Source of the DNA: Planctomycetia bacterium
GTDB lineage: Bacteria; Planctomycetota; PLA2; JAEUHO01
Direction: 5' to 3'
Length of the DNA stretch: 8,024 nt
Assembly (NCBI GenBank): GCA_030618975.1
Contig: JAUXCH010000197.1
Location: 1 to 8,024, forward strand
Shown: positions 5,105 through 8,024 of the stretch, in pieces
How the letters are laid out: each line of letters begins with the position of its first letter
Numbering within the stretch: the stretch's first letter is position 1
Program-made: the position numbers and the translations under genes
Notes under the pieces: model-generated
What the model was told of the DNA's origin: nothing
Database searches by the model: none
The model's input: the letters and a program-made list of their open reading frames with translations, nothing else

Positions 5105-6835
5105 GTGGTCCCCGACGTTCCCTACCGCTACGCACGGACGAAGAAGCTCCTCGGCCAGATTCTCAAGGAGATGAAGGCCGTCCACGAGGGGATGATCCAG
5201 GAGGCGCTCACCGCCCAGCGCGAGGAAGGTGGGCAGATCGGCCAGATCCTCATCCGCCTCGGGCACCTCGACGAGGCGACTCTCCAGCAGGGGCTCGCGC
5301 GCCAGGCCGGCCTCGACATGTTCGACCTGTCGAGCGTGGAGTTCTCCGCCGAGCTCATCGAGTCCGTCGATCCCGAGACGGCCAAGCTCTTCGACGTGCT
5401 CCCGGTGAAGCGCGAGGAAGGGAAGCTCGTCGTGGCCCTGGGCAACCCCCAGAACACGGCGGTGCTCGACGACCTCCGGTTCGTGACCGGCGGCGAGGTC
5501 GAGGGCGTGCTCGCCCCCCAGGACCAGATCAAGGAGCTCGTCCAGAAGTACTACGGCGACTCCGTCAGCACGATGGAGCAACTCGTCGAGGAGGTCGTGG
5601 AACAGGTCGGCGGGGCGGCCTCCGCCAAGCGGCGCGGTACCGTGGATCTCGCCGACGCGGAGCAGATGGCGCAGTCCGCGCCCATCATCAAGCTCCTCCA
5701 GTACATCCTCTTCCAGGCGATTCGCGACCGGGCGTCGGACGTCCACTTCGAGCCGTTCGAGGACGACTTCAAGATCCGCTACCGGGTGGACGGCGCCCTC
5801 TACGAGCTGCAGGCTCCCCCGCGGCACCTGGCCCTCCCGCTCATCAGCCGCGTGAAGGTCAGGGCCGGTCTGGACATCGCCGAGACCCGCCTTCCGCAGG
5901 ACGGTCGCATCGAGATCATGATCGGTGGCCGCCCCGTGGATCTCCGCGTCAGCACGCTGCCCACCCTCCACGGCGAGTCGTGCGTGATCCGCATCCTCGA
6001 CCGGTCCATCGTCTCGCTGGATCTGGCCCAGGTCGGCCTGTCCGATTCGGAGCTCGACACCCTCAAGCGGCTGATCCATCTCCCGCACGGCATCGTGCTC
6101 GTGACCGGCCCCACGGGATCCGGCAAGACGACGACGCTCTACTCGGGGCTGAACTTCGCCAACGACGTGGGCATCAAGATCATCACCACCGAGGATCCCG
6201 TCGAGTACGAGCTGGACGGCATCGTCCAGGTCCAGGTGAACGATGAGATCGGGGTGACGTACTCCCGGTGCCTCCGGTCGATCCTGCGCCAGGACCCGGA
6301 CATGATCCTGGTGGGGGAGATCCGCGATCATGAGACGGCGCAGATCGCCGTGGAGGCGTCGCTGACCGGGCACGTGGTCTTCTCCACCCTGCACACGAAC
6401 GACGCCCCGCTTGCGATCACCCGCATCCTGGACCTGGGCATCGAGCCGTTCCTCGTGGCAGCCACGCTCGAGGCGGTCGTCGCCCAGCGCCTCGTGCGGA
6501 CGATCTGCACCGAGTGCAAGGTGACCTACGAACCCGGGACCGAGGTGCTGATGGAACTGGGTCTCACGGCGGAGGACATCCGGGGCAAGCACTTCGCCTA
6601 CGGAACCGGGTGCGACAACTGCCACGGGAGCGGCTACAAGGGGCGGATCGGCATCTTCGAAATCCTGGTGATGTCCGAAGCGCTCCGCCAGATGGTGATC
6701 GAGGGCGAATCCTCGGACGCCATCCGCGAGCAGGCTCTCCGCGAGGGCATGGGCGTGCTGAGGGAAGCCGGCCTGCGGGCCATCTTCAACGGGACCACCA
6801 CCGTCGAAGAGGTCTTGAGAGAGACGGCCGCCTGA
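5105..6835 (+). CDS. pilB: Type IV pilus extension ATPase PilB
   Basis: Hexameric cytoplasmic motor that drives pilin polymerisation through PilC. The 576 residues fit the family (about 560-580). An N-terminal MshEN domain has tandem LG-x-x-hydrophobic repeats (15-38 and 44-67); some MshEN domains bind cyclic di-GMP, but whether this one does is unknown. The core has RYRVDG (225-230), RLPQDGR (262-268), Walker A GPTGSGKT (335-342), canonical Asp box TTEDPVEY (361-368), RQDPDMILVGE Walker B (395-405), His box TGHVVFSTLHTND (421-433), and Cys pairs at 468/471 and 503/506 leading into HGSGYKGRIGIFE. All key motifs are intact, so of the two PilB-like proteins this is the better candidate for the main extension motor. 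The GTG start is supported by the AGGAG at 5093 and by VPDVPY, shared with the upstream paralogue. It lies 10 nt after pilT and 28 nt before pilC. A GspE role is less likely beside PilT and PilC. Confidence 0.95.
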   Translation: MVPDVPYRYARTKKLLGQILKEMKAVHEGMIQEALTAQREEGGQIGQILIRLGHLDEATLQQGLARQAGLDMFDLSSVEFSAELIESVDPETAKLFDVLPVKREEGKLVVALGNPQNTAVLDDLRFVTGGEVEGVLAPQDQIKELVQKYYGDSVSTMEQLVEEVVEQVGGAASAKRRGTVDLADAEQMAQSAPIIKLLQYILFQAIRDRASDVHFEPFEDDFKIRYRVDGALYELQAPPRHLALPLISRVKVRAGLDIAETRLPQDGRIEIMIGGRPVDLRVSTLPTLHGESCVIRILDRSIVSLDLAQVGLSDSELDTLKRLIHLPHGIVLVTGPTGSGKTTTLYSGLNFANDVGIKIITTEDPVEYELDGIVQVQVNDEIGVTYSRCLRSILRQDPDMILVGEIRDHETAQIAVEASLTGHVVFSTLHTNDAPLAITRILDLGIEPFLVAATLEAVVAQRLVRTICTECKVTYEPGTEVLMELGLTAEDIRGKHFAYGTGCDNCHGSGYKGRIGIFEILVMSEALRQMVIEGESSDAIREQALREGMGVLREAGLRAIFNGTTTVEEVLRETAA

Positions 6836-6850
6836 CGCACCATCGACGAC

Positions 6851-6856
6851 GAGGAG
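6851..6856 (+). promoter_or_regulatory. Ribosome binding site of pilC
   Basis: GAGGAG ends 7 nt before the ATG at 6864, in the 28-nt gap after pilB. It supports this start and therefore the unusual short basic N-terminus of PilC. Confidence 0.7.
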
Positions 6857-6863
6857 TACGAGG

Positions 6864-8024
6864 ATGCCGAAGATCGCTGCTGGTCAGAAAGCGCCCCCGC
6901 GCAGCGGGGGCGGTCGTGGACGAGTAGGGAGCACCAAGCCCACCGCAGCCGCCGCGCCCGTGGGTCGGAAGCGCAGAAAGGCCAGGGTCTCGACGAAGGT
7001 CCTGACCGAGTTCACGACCCAGCTCTCCACCCTCCAGGATGCGGGCCTGCCCATCGTCCGCAGCCTCAAGATCCTCGAGGGGCAGATGGACAAGGGGCCC
7101 TTCAAGGGCGTGCTCGCCGACGTCACGGAGGACGTCGAGAGCGGCTCGCCGTTGTCCGAAGCCCTCGCCAAGCACCCGACCGTGTTCGACCACCTCTACT
7201 CGAACATGGTGAAGGCCGGCGAGGCGGGCGGCGTGCTCGACGTCATCCTGAACCGCCTGGCGGGATTCATGGAGAAGGCCGAGCGGCTCAAGCGCCGCAT
7301 CAAGGGCGCCATGATCTACCCGACCGTCGTCTTCACCGTGGTCCTCGCCATCCTCCTCCTGATCATGATCTTCGTGGTGCCGAAGTTCGAGGAGGTGTTC
7401 AAGCAACTCCCCGGCGGCGGAGAGCTGCCGGCTCTCACGCGCGGCCTCCAGACCTTCTCGAAGTTCCTCGTCGAATACTGGTGGGCGGCCTTCCTCATCG
7501 TGACCGCGCTGGTCATCCTATTCAAGATGATCGGGAGGAGCGGCCCCGGGCGGCGCTTCTTCGACCGCGTGAAGCTGAATCTCCCCGCGGTGGGCGGGTT
7601 GGTCCGCAAGACCGTCGTGGCCCGGTTCAGCCGGACCTTCGGCACCCTGGTGGCGTCCGGCGTGCCGATCCTGGAAGCGCTCGACATCTGCCGCGACACG
7701 GCCGGCAACGTCGTGATGGAGAAGGCGCACGACGGCGTCCGCGAGTCGATCTCGGAAGGAGGCACCATCGCGGAGCCTCTCGGCGAGAGCGGTATCTTCG
7801 ACGACATCGTCGTGAACATGATCGACGTAGGCGAGGAAACCGGTGAGCTTGACAAGATGCTCATCCGCATCGCCGACAACTACGACGAGGAGGTCGACGT
7901 CGCCGTGGGCTCGATCACCTCCATCATCGAGCCCCTGCTGATCATCTTCCTCGGCGGTGCCGTCTTCCTGATCGTGCTCGGCCTCTTCCTGCCGTTGCTG
8001 AAGATCATCGAGACGGTCGACTCC
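6864..8024 (+). CDS. pilC: Type IV pilus inner-membrane platform protein PilC (3' end cut)
   Basis: Polytopic inner-membrane protein of the T2SSF/GspF family on which PilB and PilT act. The frame is open for 387 codons to the right edge; the final FLPLLKIIETVDS resembles the family C-terminus, so few residues should be missing. Two T2SSF domains are visible. Domain 1 (about 46-171) has FTTQLSTLQDAGLPIVRSL (50-68) and KAGEAGGVLDVIL (117-129). Domain 2 (about 252-377) has FSRTFGTLVASGVPILEAL (255-273), EGGTIAEPL (298-306) and VGEETGELDKML (322-333). Membrane segments are likely at about 153-173, 204-222 and 353-379. The first 45 residues are Gly/Ala/Pro-rich and strongly basic (GRKRRKAR, 34-41). 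They lack the usual N-terminal segment (aromatic-x-G, then G-x-I-x-A and L-x-x-x-G-hydrophobic-x-P patterns) that precedes domain 1 in many PilC proteins. GAGGAG supports the start. GspF is an alternative name. Confidence 0.93.
   Translation, partial: MPKIAAGQKAPPRSGGGRGRVGSTKPTAAAAPVGRKRRKARVSTKVLTEFTTQLSTLQDAGLPIVRSLKILEGQMDKGPFKGVLADVTEDVESGSPLSEALAKHPTVFDHLYSNMVKAGEAGGVLDVILNRLAGFMEKAERLKRRIKGAMIYPTVVFTVVLAILLLIMIFVVPKFEEVFKQLPGGGELPALTRGLQTFSKFLVEYWWAAFLIVTALVILFKMIGRSGPGRRFFDRVKLNLPAVGGLVRKTVVARFSRTFGTLVASGVPILEALDICRDTAGNVVMEKAHDGVRESISEGGTIAEPLGESGIFDDIVVNMIDVGEETGELDKMLIRIADNYDEEVDVAVGSITSIIEPLLIIFLGGAVFLIVLGLFLPLLKIIETVDS
6892..6912 (+). other. Perfect GC hairpin in the first codons of pilC
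   Basis: CGCCCCCGC (6892-6900) pairs perfectly with GCGGGGGCG (6904-6912) around a GCA loop: a 9-bp stem made only of G and C, starting 28 nt after the first base of the pilC start codon. It encodes part of the KAPPRSGGGRG stretch. No T-run follows, so it is not a typical terminator. Such a stem could slow early elongation, protect the downstream mRNA, or lower PilC output relative to PilB. It could also be a by-product of Pro/Gly codons at high GC. Confidence 0.5.

Noticed and set aside
3470..6410. Near-identical DNA stretches around the Walker A and His boxes of the two PilB-like genes as signs of gene conversion
   Set aside because: The shared stretches are short and coincide with the most constrained protein motifs, and third-position differences remain. 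Selection and shared codon bias explain them.
4931..6625. Minus-strand open frame of 564 codons opposite pilB
   Set aside because: It lies antisense to a protein with every PilB motif intact. Its translation is rich in His, Asp, Arg, Val and Leu with no recognisable domain, as expected for an open shadow frame at high GC.

Overview
This is a GC-rich bacterial window with tightly packed genes. It splits at about 2.12-2.25 kb into a leftward pair and a rightward type IV pilus (T4P) cluster. I cannot name the taxon from the sequence. A lipobox signal peptide with Ala at +2, together with a PilB/PilT/PilC motor, suggests a diderm bacterium, but several phyla would fit.

Left part, minus strand: a 247-residue lipoprotein of unknown function (1374-2117) is followed after 32 nt by the first 447 codons of pyruvate phosphate dikinase (ppdK), which runs off the left edge. 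The short gap and the good ribosome binding sites suggest co-transcription. The link between the two genes is not obvious.

Centre: about 130 bp (2118-2246) separates the divergent units. It holds the lipoprotein leader with a GC-rich hairpin and the presumed pilus promoter. The first pilus gene has no visible Shine-Dalgarno sequence, and its start is best set by comparison with its paralogue.

Right part, plus strand: a GspE/PilB-type ATPase (2247-3953), PilT retraction ATPase (4018-5094), a second PilB-type ATPase (5105-6835), and the inner-membrane platform protein PilC (6864 to the right edge, probably lacking only the last few residues). Gaps are 64, 10 and 28 nt, so this looks like an operon. 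PilB-type ATPases power pilus extension, PilT powers retraction, and both act on PilC at the cytoplasmic face of the inner membrane.

The main points of interest are these: two diverged PilB-like ATPases flank pilT, one with altered acidic motifs; PilT has a degenerate AIRNLIRE-type motif; PilC has a short, very basic N-terminus where the usual N-terminal segment is expected; and a perfect 9-bp all-GC hairpin lies just inside pilC. I see no RNA gene, mobile element, CRISPR array or clear intrinsic terminator. I do not see a wholly new system: this is a recognisable T4P motor cluster with unusual details.
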